Program-made: the position numbers and the translations under genes
NCBI RefSeq assembly: GCF_026914185.1
Contig: NC_070558.1
Span: forward strand, 2,790,001-2,854,000
Direction: 5' to 3'
DNA length: 64,000 nucleotides
Origin: Puccinia triticina
Lineage: Eukaryota > Basidiomycota > Pucciniomycetes > Pucciniales > Pucciniaceae
In this document: positions 45,185 to 55,839 of the stretch, piece after piece
Layout: each line of letters begins with the position of its first letter
How positions within the stretch are numbered: position 1 is the stretch's first letter
Notes under the pieces: generated by a model
What the model was told of the DNA's origin: nothing
Seen by the model: the letters and a program-made list of their open reading frames with translations, nothing else
The model's database searches: none

Positions 45185-48100
45185 AATTTTATTGCGGAGG
45201 GCTTACGAGAAAGCTTGGCGAATCAACTTTCTGATGGTAGAAGGGACTCGCCCTCACCACCTCCACTATCATCTCCTTGGTTTGTTTGACTGATGACACC
45301 AAGCTTATCACAAAAATTCTTGTTCAGTGTCAGAACTCCAAATATACCCCAAGATTTCATCCCTCCGCATGGCTCTCAGAACGACCGCCGAAAGCCCTTG
45401 CTGAACAGAATCAAAAAGATCGAAAACATTTGGCCTCTTGAAAGATTTTTATCCAAAATCAGTATGATGAATTACAAGGCTTGTTATTCTGGTGGTGGTG
45501 TTGATTGGGATTCCGTTGAATTGGATCTCGAATGCAATTTGTTTGACGGAAAAGATCATCTTTTCACTTGAGAATGTCTCTGGTACCGCATTGTGACTGT
45601 TTTCATTGGTGCCATCTTGCAGGTGAGTTTTGGCTTTATGAAAAGCTTTTAATTTGATATTGAGCTCTGTGATCATCAGAAGTTTGAAATTACTGAGCTC
45701 AAGCTCATGCTTTATATCTCTTAATTTCATTTTATCTAGGAAATATTCTTGTCTCATAATGTTATGAAACTTTCTCACCTCCCTTGTCTGGTTTTATGGC
45801 TTCCAGTGCTTTCATTAATCTTCCTTAACCATTGATCCAATCACAAGATTGCTACCAATATATCTCATCATCCTGTAGCAGTTCCTACCTTCATTGCTCA
45901 TTAAATTTGTACCCTCCTAGAATTCTTTCACACATTACAAACCCATTTTTTTATGGCATCATGTATATTGACATTATCAAATGAAAAGAAGCACTTGATT
46001 TCTCCACTACGTATTGCACCCTACTTTTTACCTTCATTTCAACAGTAATCAACATGAGGTGCATGTGAACAAACTCGAGGTCATGCAAAGGTACTGCCAG
46101 AATGGTTGTAAAAAGTGAAAATTAGGAAACAAACTAGAGGCCAAGGCGGCTTCGCCGCTGCAAGGTTCAACTGTTTTTCTAGCATAATTGATAGCTCCAA
46201 CACCTTGCAAGCATAGTCACCATCTTGCAAAAACTTGCTAAGTGCCTGTATTGTACTTTCTTGGATAGGAAGTACACCCTCCAAATGACGCAGGACTTCA
46301 TCCATTCAGACTCAAGTGGAAAGCCTGAGGCTATGAGAGCAGCTTCACAAAGTCACATTTCAACAAAAATCAAGTTTGACTTTTGGCAAACTGGATTCAA
46401 TCCATGCATTGCTTTGTTCATGAACAAGTTAAGAGATGATCAGATTGTGTCAAAAACAAGTGAGAGGCAGATAAAACCTCAATGAGAGGATGGCAACAGG
46501 GGAAATGGTGAGTACAAGAAGCTGGGGATAATTGTGATCCCTAAATATTTTTGAACAATGATGTTTGAATTCTGCAACTGAGAACTTGAGTTTGGTGGGT
46601 ACACCTACAAGTTTTGTCCTAGAAGAAGAAACAGGGGGAATTGGTCTGACAGTGTGTCCAAGGCGCAGGTCAAGGATGGTATGGGCCTGTGTGTTTGACA
46701 TGAACCCCACCTGCGAGTCCAACCAGATGTTGATGCAGCTCTTGAGACCCATGATCTTTGCCAGCTTCAATACCATCCAACTGATCATCAGTATGCAAAT
46801 GAAAAGAACCACGGGAACTGTATGGACAAGACGTACTTGTTTAGGCTAGGAAATGCATAGTTTACCTCTTTACGGGCACGGCGGACCTCTTGCAACCCCG
46901 CTCCAGACAAACTGCCAACAGCCAACTCCTGCCCAGCAAGACCAGTTGGATGAGCAGATGGGGCATGTTCTCCACTGAAGGCATTGAGCTCTGCGCGGAC
47001 GCGTTTCTTCTTAGCTACTGGGTGTTTCTCCCAGCCTTGGTCTTGACTGGGCTGAGATTCATCCAGGCCATCCTCCGTGTCTTCTTTTGTCAGGCCCAAG
47101 TCCCGCCGTTTCACACTTGTTGGCTGGCTCGCTAATGTTGCATTGCCCAGATCACTGCCTGACGGCTTTGGGTCCGCCACCTCGTCCTGCCGTCGCGATC
47201 CCGTAGTGGGGGCTACACCCTTTGGGGATGGGAGAGTATGCATAGGTAACAAAAACTGAGCGGGAGAAAAATTTTCAAGGATGTGCAGAGGAGTCAGACT
47301 TGTCTGTCTCTGCTTTCTCAATCATCACTAAGTTTATCTGGAAAGCCATTGGGTATCTTCTATCAGGGCCTTTTGATCTTTTGGGCGCGTATTAACGTGT
47401 TTGTTCTCATAAAGCTCAGCGGCATCTTTGTCATCTTCAGAGTCTTAGTCGCTGTCAGATGAATTTTTGGATGATGAGGATTTATTGAGCTGACTCATAG
47501 CACAATTGTGTATCAAAAAGCTTCCTGAACAAGTGTGGGCATCTTCCAAACTTTGATTTTTGGCGTCATCGTCAGAGTCCTGCGTTTCAGATTGACCTTT
47601 GACCCCTCTTCTGTGACCTCAAGTTGAGCAGGTTGTGCAGACGTTGAGTGACCGTTTGGGATCAGCTCAGATCCAGCTGGCGAGTATGAGGACTTTATGG
47701 GGATAGGGACCATCATCTCGTGGCGTTGATTAGGACGAGATGAAACAAACCGGTCTTGTAATGGCTTCGGGGGCTGATACGATGGACCCAACAAAGATCC
47801 GCCAGAAACGGGGCACAATATGGTATTGGTCGACTTCGTGGTTGGTGGCTGCATATCTTTCGACCCTGATTGCCTAACGCCAGCAATGAGAAAGTCAAGA
47901 AAGAGGGGAAATGGAGAAACCCAAAGAAAAAAAAACTTGAATGACTGAAGAAAAGCACCTAGCTACATAAACATAAAAAAATAAATCTAATTACGTGATT
48001 GGAACTATGGGTTCCACATAGAGTGAGCAGTACGCACCATAGTTCTATGAGTACAGTTGATTCTGAGCAATCCTCTGCCCCGCTGAATTTGTTTATAAAG

Positions 48101-49132
48101 CTAAGACAATACTCTTCAGGGTCGGTAGAGAACTGGATTCTCCTGCGCTCACGTAGCGCCAGCAACTCGGCCCGACTTCGGCCAGGGAGTGGAGCAGGTA
48201 GCGAGTCTGTTGTTGAGGCGAGTTGATTTCACTTTCCAGTAGCGCACAACCGATGTGTCGACCAGGAAGGCCAGAAGATCCAAGCAGTAGCTAACGCCTC
48301 GCGGGTAAAAAATCCATCGGCAGTGTGGCGGTGGCGTTGTTGTCAAGAATACATGCAAGCGGAGTCAAGATCAAGGCTTGCAGCGGTCAATGGTGTATAC
48401 ATAAAAGGGGACCTGCTCTTGGGTTACAATATCCCCCAGGCGTCCTCTGCCGCTGTACTTCCAGCGTGCAGTTTGCCCTTGCCCCCTCCGCTGTTGCACT
48501 TGCGCAGTTTGAGGGGCTAAACTTGTTGGCCCCCCTTTGCATAATGCCTTAACTGCGCGCGCTGGGGGTCATCCGTGTTTTGTCTTTTAAACCTGCTAGG
48601 CAGGAAGGGACAATTCACAAAAAAAAAATTGTGTTAATTTGTATTTAGAGCTAATTAGTGTTTGTGAATCTTGTAAAATTGTTAGTGGTCTTTTTTTTTT
48701 GTTTATGTGCCCAAGTATAGGGGGAACCCTTGATCCTGAATTCTATGTTTTGCTTTCTTTAATAAACTTGGATGAGTGCAACCAGCTAGCAAATGGACGT
48801 GGCCGCGTAAAACAACCAAAAAGCCGCCAAATGACAAGTCCAGTAAAACTGGGAAAATTATCAGATGGGTTTTGTTGCGATCGGAAAAAGGTACCCCTCC
48901 TCTCCACCCGCTCCCCTTGCAGGGGAGCGGGGCTGTTTTTAGAAAAGTCGTAGCTTATGGGATGCAGATGGGAAGAAAAGATGAGGCTTGAAAAAGACAC
49001 AAGAAAACTGAAGACGTAACATGAAATTTGGGATGTATGTGAGAAAGTCAACGTCTTATTGGGCAACTAAAACTTTTCCTAGGTTGTATCACAATAAGGC
49101 ATAAAGGATAACAATGATTCAACTAAAGCACA
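45185..49132 (-). other. Decayed or unresolved gene-like region
   Basis: The minus strand holds several coding-like blocks without recognisable domains: about 48358-48149 (RGVSYCLDLLAFLVDTSVVRYW), 48165-48040 (ERRRIQFSTDPEEYCLSFINKF), 47854-47513, 47321-46860 (Ser/Asp-rich, ending QEVRRARKE at a GTAAAC donor), 46305-46150 (MDEVLRHLEGVLPIQESTIQ) and 45778-45449. They could be exons of one rust-specific gene or a decayed transposon accessory gene. I cannot join them reliably. A GC-rich perfect hairpin (10-bp stem, CCCGCTCCCC) is at 48907-48931. Confidence 0.3.
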
Positions 49133-51210
49133 TCAGACAAACCTGTCCGCCTTCTGAGCGAAAAGAAGGAGAAAGGTCGAAAAAAGAAGGCCATAAATTG
49201 CCATACTTTTCACAAGTGAAGAAGATGCTAGGACATTTTGAACACCTATTGACTGGTGACTTGCCACGTTTTCTTTCAGAGTCTGTTTCTTGTACACATT
49301 CCAAAAAGTTTTTGCAAGAGTTGGGTTTTGGGTGAGATCTGAAATTCCTGTCACCATCCCGTGTGATTTTGGACCATCTGGATGGTAATCTGCCACCTTT
49401 TCTCTGACAAGTTTTTCACACAGGTCCCAGAGTTTTTCGGCCTGAGTCGTATCTTGAGCAAGTACTGAGGGTATAGTAACCACCCCAAATGGGTGAAGAT
49501 AAGCAGCCCTACATAGGAAAAGTATTACCTTAATCATCAACATTGAAGCTCAGGGTATTTACATATTTTTCCAATAAAAAGCCAGATATGAGTGGCCAAA
49601 CAAAGAAAATCAGCCTCACCTTAAATTTTTATCCTCTAACTCAAGTGCTGTGGCAGCATATAGGGAATTGAATGCACCATCCTTTGGTGTCAGTAAAACC
49701 TTACTATTTGCCCACTAGACAGACAATCATGCCATTAAAGTTCAGCAGGTTCTTTGTGAAATATATAGTATTGACACTGGTGCTTCAGCTCACGAGGAAA
49801 AAAGACTGTTGAAGACATTTCACTGGCAAAACACCTATATTTTGATTATCAAAAACTTGCATCAATGCTTAATTCTTTCAACTATAACTCAATCTCAATG
49901 CAATAACTAAACCTACCAGTTGCAAGTTTAGTGTTTACCCCACCAGGATACTTTAGAGTTACATGTTGAAAATCCATCAGCCTCCAAATGATGATTTGCT
50001 GGAGGTAATTTTCCCAGTAAAAAAGACTTACAACTGATGTACAAATGATTCTTGTAGAGCTGAGCCTCCTTTGTAGCTCGTTGGTAAAAAGTATTTTCCA
50101 TGAAGATTGCAGTAATTGCCCAAATTGCCCGTCAGTTTTCCTTTACAAATCCAACTCAGAAAATCTGATCTTCTATGCGGCAAAAAAATCAGATGAACTT
50201 ACCATTAGCTTACTCAAGCCGTACCGGTCCGTAGTGAAGTACGAGTGTCTATTTAAGCTGTCCACCGACGAGAAATCCGGGGTGCCCTTTACCCACGAGT
50301 GCGCTACACTGGCAACATTGACAATTCGAACATGTGAACCCGGCTCTTTGGACGTCTTTTTGAGCAAGTCTAGCAATGGGAACGTGAATGCAAATTAGTG
50401 ACCAATAGCGTTGCAAAGCTGCAGCTCAATGCCATCTTCGCTCAGCTGATATGGTGTAAACGCCTGGAGGACCGTCAAGACATGCCCAAATAGAGAAAAA
50501 AGAAAATCAATAATCAGAAACATGAAAGGCTTGAGGTGTTTAGAGTGTGGTGAAAAAAAATCAACTCAGACTATTCCAGCGTTGTTCACCAGGATATCGA
50601 GCCTGTCTTCCTTCCCGAGGAACTCATGAGCTGCCGAATGGGCAGATTTGAGTGAGGTGATGTCCAAATGTAGAAATTGAGGGTTTGAACCTGGCACAAT
50701 GACATTGATCTTTTTGATCGCGTCCGTGGTGTCCTTGTCAGCCCTACATGCCAGACTGTTCAACGGAAGTCCGTTAGATTCCCTCTGGACTTGTCTGTTT
50801 TTGGGTTCAACCCAATTTTCGATTCCAATGCTCACTAGACTTTTGCGCCATGACGAGCGAGTTCCAAAGCCGTAGCGTAGCCTATACCAGTACTAGAACC
50901 TGTAAAAAAATTCAAGAGCCATTTTGTTAACCATTTGATTGAGGCAGCCCTCATTAGATTTCGAGCTTTGTCAACTCCACCTGTGACAATGGCAATCCGG
51001 CCTGTGGATAACGAAGGGGAAGATAGACAATGTTGAGCATTGAACCATTAAGGATTTGAAAATCTAGTAGAGAATTTTGGATTGACCTTGGAGATTTGGC
51101 ATCTGGTCAACCGTCCAATCACTTCCTTTGGCAGATGCAAAAAGCTTTAGTGCAAGTTGAGAGCTTTTGGAGTCTGCTGACCCTCTGGTAGGATCAATTA
51201 CTACAGGGGA
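49133..51210 (-). pseudogene. Short-chain dehydrogenase/reductase (retinol-dehydrogenase type) with one in-frame stop
   Basis: Exons resolved: about 51208-51087 (SQLALKLFASAKGSDWTVDQMPNLQ), 51001-50981, 50899-50836, 50755-50572, 50463-50203, then pieces near 49990 (VTLKYPGGVNTKLATG) and 49730-49622 (PKDGAFNSLYAATALELE), and 49508-49133. The joined frame gives the NAD(P)-binding motif VTGGSSTGIG, then HGAKVYLACRADK, DILVNNAG, VRIVNVASVAHS with the catalytic Ser region, and the catalytic YGLSK. One TAA (50395-50397) interrupts GH/FAFTF in an otherwise consistent exon. No ATG was found for the first exon. The C-terminus carries an extension with a hydrophobic segment (MAIYGLLFSTFLLLFA), suggesting membrane anchoring. 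It is probably a recent pseudogene, or functional if the stop is a sequence error. Confidence 0.65.
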
Positions 51211-51904
51211 TATTAATATCAATTTACATCGTGCTGCTCGGAATATGGTGCGCCAAGAAAATGAAAAGATCTATGCACCTGGTTCCCCATGGTGTACGAA
51301 ACCATGTGCAAATGGAAGCATGCTCCTTGCTACTTGAAAGAGGCATACAGCCATTACCACTATTATTTGCAAGAAAATAGACATTGAAGAAGGCAGGAAA
51401 AGGGATTGAAAAATGTGTGAACCACAAAAAAACCTGCGGACGTAACACGAGTGGGCTTTCAATTTTGCAGATTGTTGGAGTGTTCGAGGGTCGTCGTGGA
51501 GTCTTTATAAGCGCAATCTGGATGAGAACTCTCCCTGAAAGCCGTCACAGTCAACTTGAGGCATGTATGGCCAAAGGGTGATCTGATTTCTTCCGACAGT
51601 GAAGAAATCAGTTTTTCTGTTGCATATGAACTTCAACCGCTGGTACAAACTCGAGCCGTCATGTCACCGGCCCTCCCTCACCTCGTTAAAACAATTCGGA
51701 ATATAGGACTAGGCCAGATTGTTGGATTCCCAATGCACTGATGCTTTGGAATAGGTATTAGCAGAGACGTGAACGCCGCACATAAATACAATCTTAGCCC
51801 ATTTCGTCATCCTGAAGTACATAGCATGGTAACACATTTTTCACACTGACTGGATGGGATTTCAATCTCAAAAGGCGGGGGGCTGTTGGTAAAGGATGTT
51901 CAAT
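51211..51904. other. 5' flank of the SDR gene, no gene seen
   Basis: No coding frame with recognisable motifs. AT-rich sequence. Confidence 0.4.
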
Positions 51905-52310
51905 TACAAAATTCCAAGTTACAACAGGCTTGAAGATACGAAATTTTGAAACACGACAGGCTAACAGAGCACAAACGATGAGTAATAGAATCCGGTTGAC
52001 AGAAGACATGATAGAAAACAGGAAAGAGGTAAAATTTAACGCAAGTCTTCAGTTTCGGTCGTTGCTGCGCGACCTTACAAGTTACAGCCGGAGGGGTTAT
52101 CATACAAACTTGGAGATGACAGCGGGCTTGAAGACAGGAAGTTTTGAAACAACACAGGATGACAGGGCACGAATAATAGAAACCGTTTGACAGAAGACAT
52201 GATAGAAAACAGGAAAGAGGCAAAATTTGACGCAAGTCTTCAGGTTTGGTCGTCGCTGCGCGACCTGACACTCGGACTCCCAGAGGGGTTATTACACAAA
52301 CTTTTTTGAA
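51905..52310. repeat. Tandem duplication, period about 191 bp, two copies
   Basis: GACAGAAGACATGATAGAAA recurs at 51998 and 52189. The surrounding sequence (GGCTTGAAGA..., AGGAAAGAGG, GCTGCGCGACCT) repeats in the same order with scattered substitutions. Confidence 0.75.
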
Positions 52311-52357
52311 ACAACTATGATGTTCAAATTTGGTTTGCATAATTTTAGGGGGTTAAT

Positions 52358-52508
52358 GGAGGACTTCCCGTTGGCTAAATTGCTTAATCTAGAGGGACAG
52401 GCTAAACCTTAGTGGCTGTAGAAATTTGATTGATATTGAGTTTTCACCAGCAAACAAGGTTTAGTGGCCTCCTCTAAATCAGGCCTTTTAGGCGACGGGA
52501 AGTCCTCC
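52358..52508. mobile_element. GGAGGACTTCC MITE, copy 2 (151 bp)
   Basis: Ends GGAGGACTTCCCGT and ACGGGAAGTCCTCC, flanked by AAT on both sides. It shares termini but little interior with the copy at 45036. Confidence 0.7.
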
Positions 52509-52762
52509 AATAAATGTACCCGGTTTTTCCGCGTCTGTACCCGGTTTTTGCGTACCCCCTTTTCCGCGTACGTACCCGGTTTCTTTCTACTCATTTCTAC
52601 GCAACGCAAATTATAGGCTTAAAATTCATCTAAAATCCTGAAAAGAATTATCATGCATTCAAAATCCCAAAAAACAACTATCATGCATTCAAAATCCCAA
52701 AAAACAACTTTGAATGATTCAATTAATTTTTTGCATACCCCCTTTTCCCAAGTGTGTACTAA

Positions 52763-54409
52763 GGCTTTGTTTGGAGCCAATATAAATATAGGTGATGTAA
52801 TCATTGTGTCAGCCGGGCTACCATTCTAGAATAGAGCCCCGCCTGCAGCTCCGGTAGCGCAGCCAAGAGCACCGTAAACCGGGTGCAGAGCAGACCGCAG
52901 CGCGGATCTCTGCGCAGCATAGATTTGTTTTAAATTGTTTTAAATATTACAAATAGCTTCCTAGAGAAGCTAGACACCAACGGGACCGCCGCGCGGTCCA
53001 GAATCTCTTCTGTACAATATATCCCAACTAGGTACAAGTAACAAAAACAAGGGAGCATGTATAAAAAGACCCACTCAGAAGACCCACGTAATACTCAGCA
53101 GACAGCCACTGGTTGCGCAAAAACTACGTGGGCTTGTTAGCGGCTAAATCACTCAGCCACGCGATACAGAGTACTGTAGTACCTGGTCGCATGGAAACAA
53201 CAGCCGCCAGTAGGCGGCTAAACAATCAAGCCACGCGACTCAGAGAACTACAGTACCTGGTCGCGTGGTAGCAATCTTCTTCCGAGCTCCGTCGCAGCAA
53301 CAGTAGCGGAAAGACTCGGACACGAATCACCGAAGAGCTCCGCATAGGAACCGACTCCTAGTGATCCTCCACTCGAGAGCAGAGGATCTCTAGCGTGTCA
53401 TTTCGAGTAGAACTCTTTAAACGAGTTCCGAGAAGAAAGAATCTTCCTTGTGACCGGTATCCAAGAGATACGGGTCTTACGAGTAGCAAGACCAGTAAAG
53501 AGGCTGTGCCTTCCAACAAAATGTATTGGAAGGCCATCCAGGAGAATAGCGAGCCGACGAGCCTCCCAGAAACAGCATAAAAGCCGGTGTTGGGAGGACT
53601 CTGGCTCCCCAGAATCATCAATCACTTTAACCGCCCAGCAGCGCACTACTTCGCCGAACATATTCGTTGATCAGTTCGCTCTCAGCTTGTGTTAGATTGT
53701 TTTTAGATTCATTGCTCGTCGCTGGACTCCTGCTCCAACAGTAAGTCCAGCTCATTTTCTCTTTATCATCTCGGGAGTAATCCCCATCAATTATATACTT
53801 GGGAACTTGTCGAACAACCCCCGCTTGTCGGACCCCAGACAACACAGGACATACTACCCCTGCTTGTCAGGCCCTGTAAGAACCGCCCCGGAGGGCACCT
53901 TAACCATTCCGCTGCTCTCGCGGCCCCTCCGTTACATCCCATCAGGGATATAAATCTTTATAAACCATCATCTTACCGCGTCTACAGACGCGCCCACTCG
54001 CCGCAGTCACTCGTGTAGCTAGAGGACTTCGTGTCTTGGCATCACCGAGCCTGACACATTGGTTAATTCAATGAAAACTACAAAATTCAACATAAAGCCT
54101 TCAAATATTTTTTCTAGGCAGCCTACAATACTGGTCTCTTCAATTATGAAGTCAGATTCAACTGATTCAGCCATATTCAGTACTGTAGCACCATTATATC
54201 GCTTTTGACCAAAACAAAGCAATATAATGGTATTATGGTGCTGAAGATGGCTGAATCAGTTAAATCTGACTTCATAGTTGATGAGACCAGTTACCAGTAC
54301 TGTAGGTTTCCTACAAAAAAAATTGAATTCTTTATGTTGAGTTTTGTATTTTTTATTGAATTTACAAATGATTATGTCACCTATATTTATATTGGCTTCA
54401 AACAGGGCC
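52763..54409. mobile_element. Tourist-like foldback MITE (392 bp) split by a solo LTR
   Basis: The left end GGCTTTGTTTGGAGCC and the inverted right end GGCCCTGTTTGAAGCC are flanked by TAA (52760-52762, 54410-54412), the usual PIF/Harbinger target. Arms of about 190 bp are complementary across a centre near 54207 (GATTCAGCCAT/ATGGCTGAATC). The 1250-bp LTR sits in the left arm. Removing the LTR and one CATTG restores the arm. Confidence 0.75.
52807..54056. repeat. 1250-bp solo LTR
   Basis: It starts TGTCAGCCGGGC, ends GAGCCTGACA, and is flanked by CATTG at 52802-52806 and 54057-54061. A TATA-like CATAAAAGCC lies near 53576. Two direct copies of a ~55-bp unit (GCGGCTAAA...CAGTACCTGGTCGC) lie at about 53139-53192 and 53211-53268. 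No internal element remains. Confidence 0.8.
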
Positions 54410-54412
54410 TAA

Positions 54413-54828
54413 GGGAATATCTTTTTTGTTACATGTACCAGGGTTCCAAAAAATTGAGGGAACATTTGGGTGCGTACCATACGTTTTAGGTCTTTTTGGA
54501 ATGGATTCCCACATGAATCAAAAAAGCACTTTACCAATTTTTTTTTTTTTTTGACTTCTGAGAAACAGGTTCACCTAAATTGGTGTACCACAGCAACCAG
54601 TTTCTTTAGATACATACATAAATACACATTACCCCTAGTGACTAGTCCCTCCCATCAATGTCACTTCCCAGAAAACTGACTACTCCACTCAATGACCTGC
54701 ACTGGTCATCAAGTGGAGCATAGCCTCCAATCAACAACCGGTCAACACCGGTCATCAATCAGAGGGTCCACTCCACTGGATGACCAATGTTGCCCGGTCA
54801 TCAATTGGAGTACACCCTCCAATCAATG
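54413..54828. repeat. Spacer and minisatellite of GGTCATCAATTGGAG-type units (left part)
   Basis: From about 54690 the sequence is built of short direct and inverted units around TGACCGGTCA and CAATTGGAGGGT words. The same units resume at 63253 after the gypsy element, so the element was inserted within this repeat. Confidence 0.6.
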
Positions 54829-54833
54829 ACCGA

Positions 54834-55373
54834 TGTGGTGGTCAACCCGGTAGTCAAATTATTTTTCAGTTCTCAAATTCCACCGGCGCTCATCTCAAGA
54901 TCAAGACTCTCAAGACTCAAGGCTCTCAGACTACCCTTTCTTCTCTTGTTTTGTCCTTATTCCTCTATCCCCTCTCCCTTTCTACTTTTCTTGGTCCTAA
55001 CACAGTTTGTGCTGTTGGTTTTATTCCTTGTCTTCTGTTTGTTTTATCTATTTCTTTTCTTTCTTCTCTCTGGTGTGTGTCATGTCTTTCTCATCTCTTA
55101 GGCTGTGTGATCTGTTGTGTTGTTTTCTTTTGGTTTTGCTTCTTGTTTTTCTTTTTTGTTCTTGTCTTTTGTCTGTGTGTTGTGTTGTGTGCGCGCGCAC
55201 GGCGCGCAAGGAGATGATGAAATGTATGTGACATGTTGCCTCCCCGAGTCCAAGTTCGCAGAACTTGGAGGAGGGGAGCGGCATGGCATTCTGATCCGCC
55301 ATCTCGAGTCAAGAGTCAAGAATCCGAGTCCGACATAGCGCTGCCGCCGGCCTAGCATCGGGCGGAGCTCCAT
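54834..55373 (+). repeat. 5' LTR (540 bp)
   Basis: It starts TGTGGTGGTCAACCC and ends GGAGCTCCAT. It lacks 184 bp present in the 3' LTR (between GAGTCCGACAT and AGCGCTGCC). Confidence 0.85.
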
Positions 55374-55376
55374 ATT

Positions 55377-55427
55377 TGGTCCCCCGAGCCGGGATCGAAC
55401 CAGCGACCTCAAGATTTACAGTCTTGC
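55377..55427 (+). promoter_or_regulatory. Extended primer-binding site complementary to mature tRNA-Tyr(GTA)
   Basis: It starts four bases after the LTR with TGGTCCCCCGAGCCGGGA, the complement of a tRNA 3' end including CCA. Complementarity continues through the T arm (GGTTCGATCC), the variable loop and a full anticodon arm: stem CAAGA/TCTTG, loop CTGTAAA, anticodon GTA. About 51 nt match, against the usual ~18. The CCA and the uninterrupted anticodon loop point to a copy of processed tRNA rather than a tRNA gene. Confidence 0.75.
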
Positions 55428-55839
55428 ACTGTGGTTTTGAGGCCGTTTGGCGGTTATATTTTTTTCTTTTCTTTTCTCTTTAGCTCTCGGCGAGTAGAAT
55501 CCGGTAACCGCAGCTGAATTTGCTTCGGTTCTTTTCTTATTCTCTGCAATCTCCATCCATCCAACCATTGTTCATCGCCCTGTGGTCGCTCGTCGAACCT
55601 CTTCGCTCGCTTGATTTGGAGTGCTTCTGTCTCCGATTCTTGTTTCCGATCAAGGTCGACGTTAATTTCTTTTTTATCTTTTCAAGTGTTCAGTCGCGGG
55701 GCAAAGGAGAGGTAGAAGTAAGTCCCCTCCATTAGTGCACCTCCAAGGGTATTTCTACACATCGTCGAAAAAAAAGCAACCTAGCCACGCTGTGAGCCAT
55801 ACCCCATCGCCCGTCAAATTTCTTCCTAGGGACGTCACG
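55428..55839 (+). other. Leader of the gypsy element with module R1
   Basis: T-rich leader with no coding signal. It contains the first ~85-bp module (about 55714-55795), which starts AGAAGTAAGT and ends near GCCACGCTGTGAGCC. Confidence 0.6.
55714..55795 (+). repeat. Internal module R1
   Basis: Starts AGAAGTAAGTCCCC and ends GCCACGCTGTGAGCC. It lies in the leader, 45 bp before the gag ATG. Confidence 0.7.

Noticed and set aside
54780..55231. Open frames rich in Phe/Leu/Cys in the LTRs (also at 62517-62926)
   Set aside because: They are translations of the T-rich LTR sequence, present identically in both LTRs.
55377..55440. A genuine tRNA-Tyr gene on the minus strand
   Set aside because: Only the 3' half is present, CCA is included, and the position is four bases after the LTR end, where the primer site must lie.
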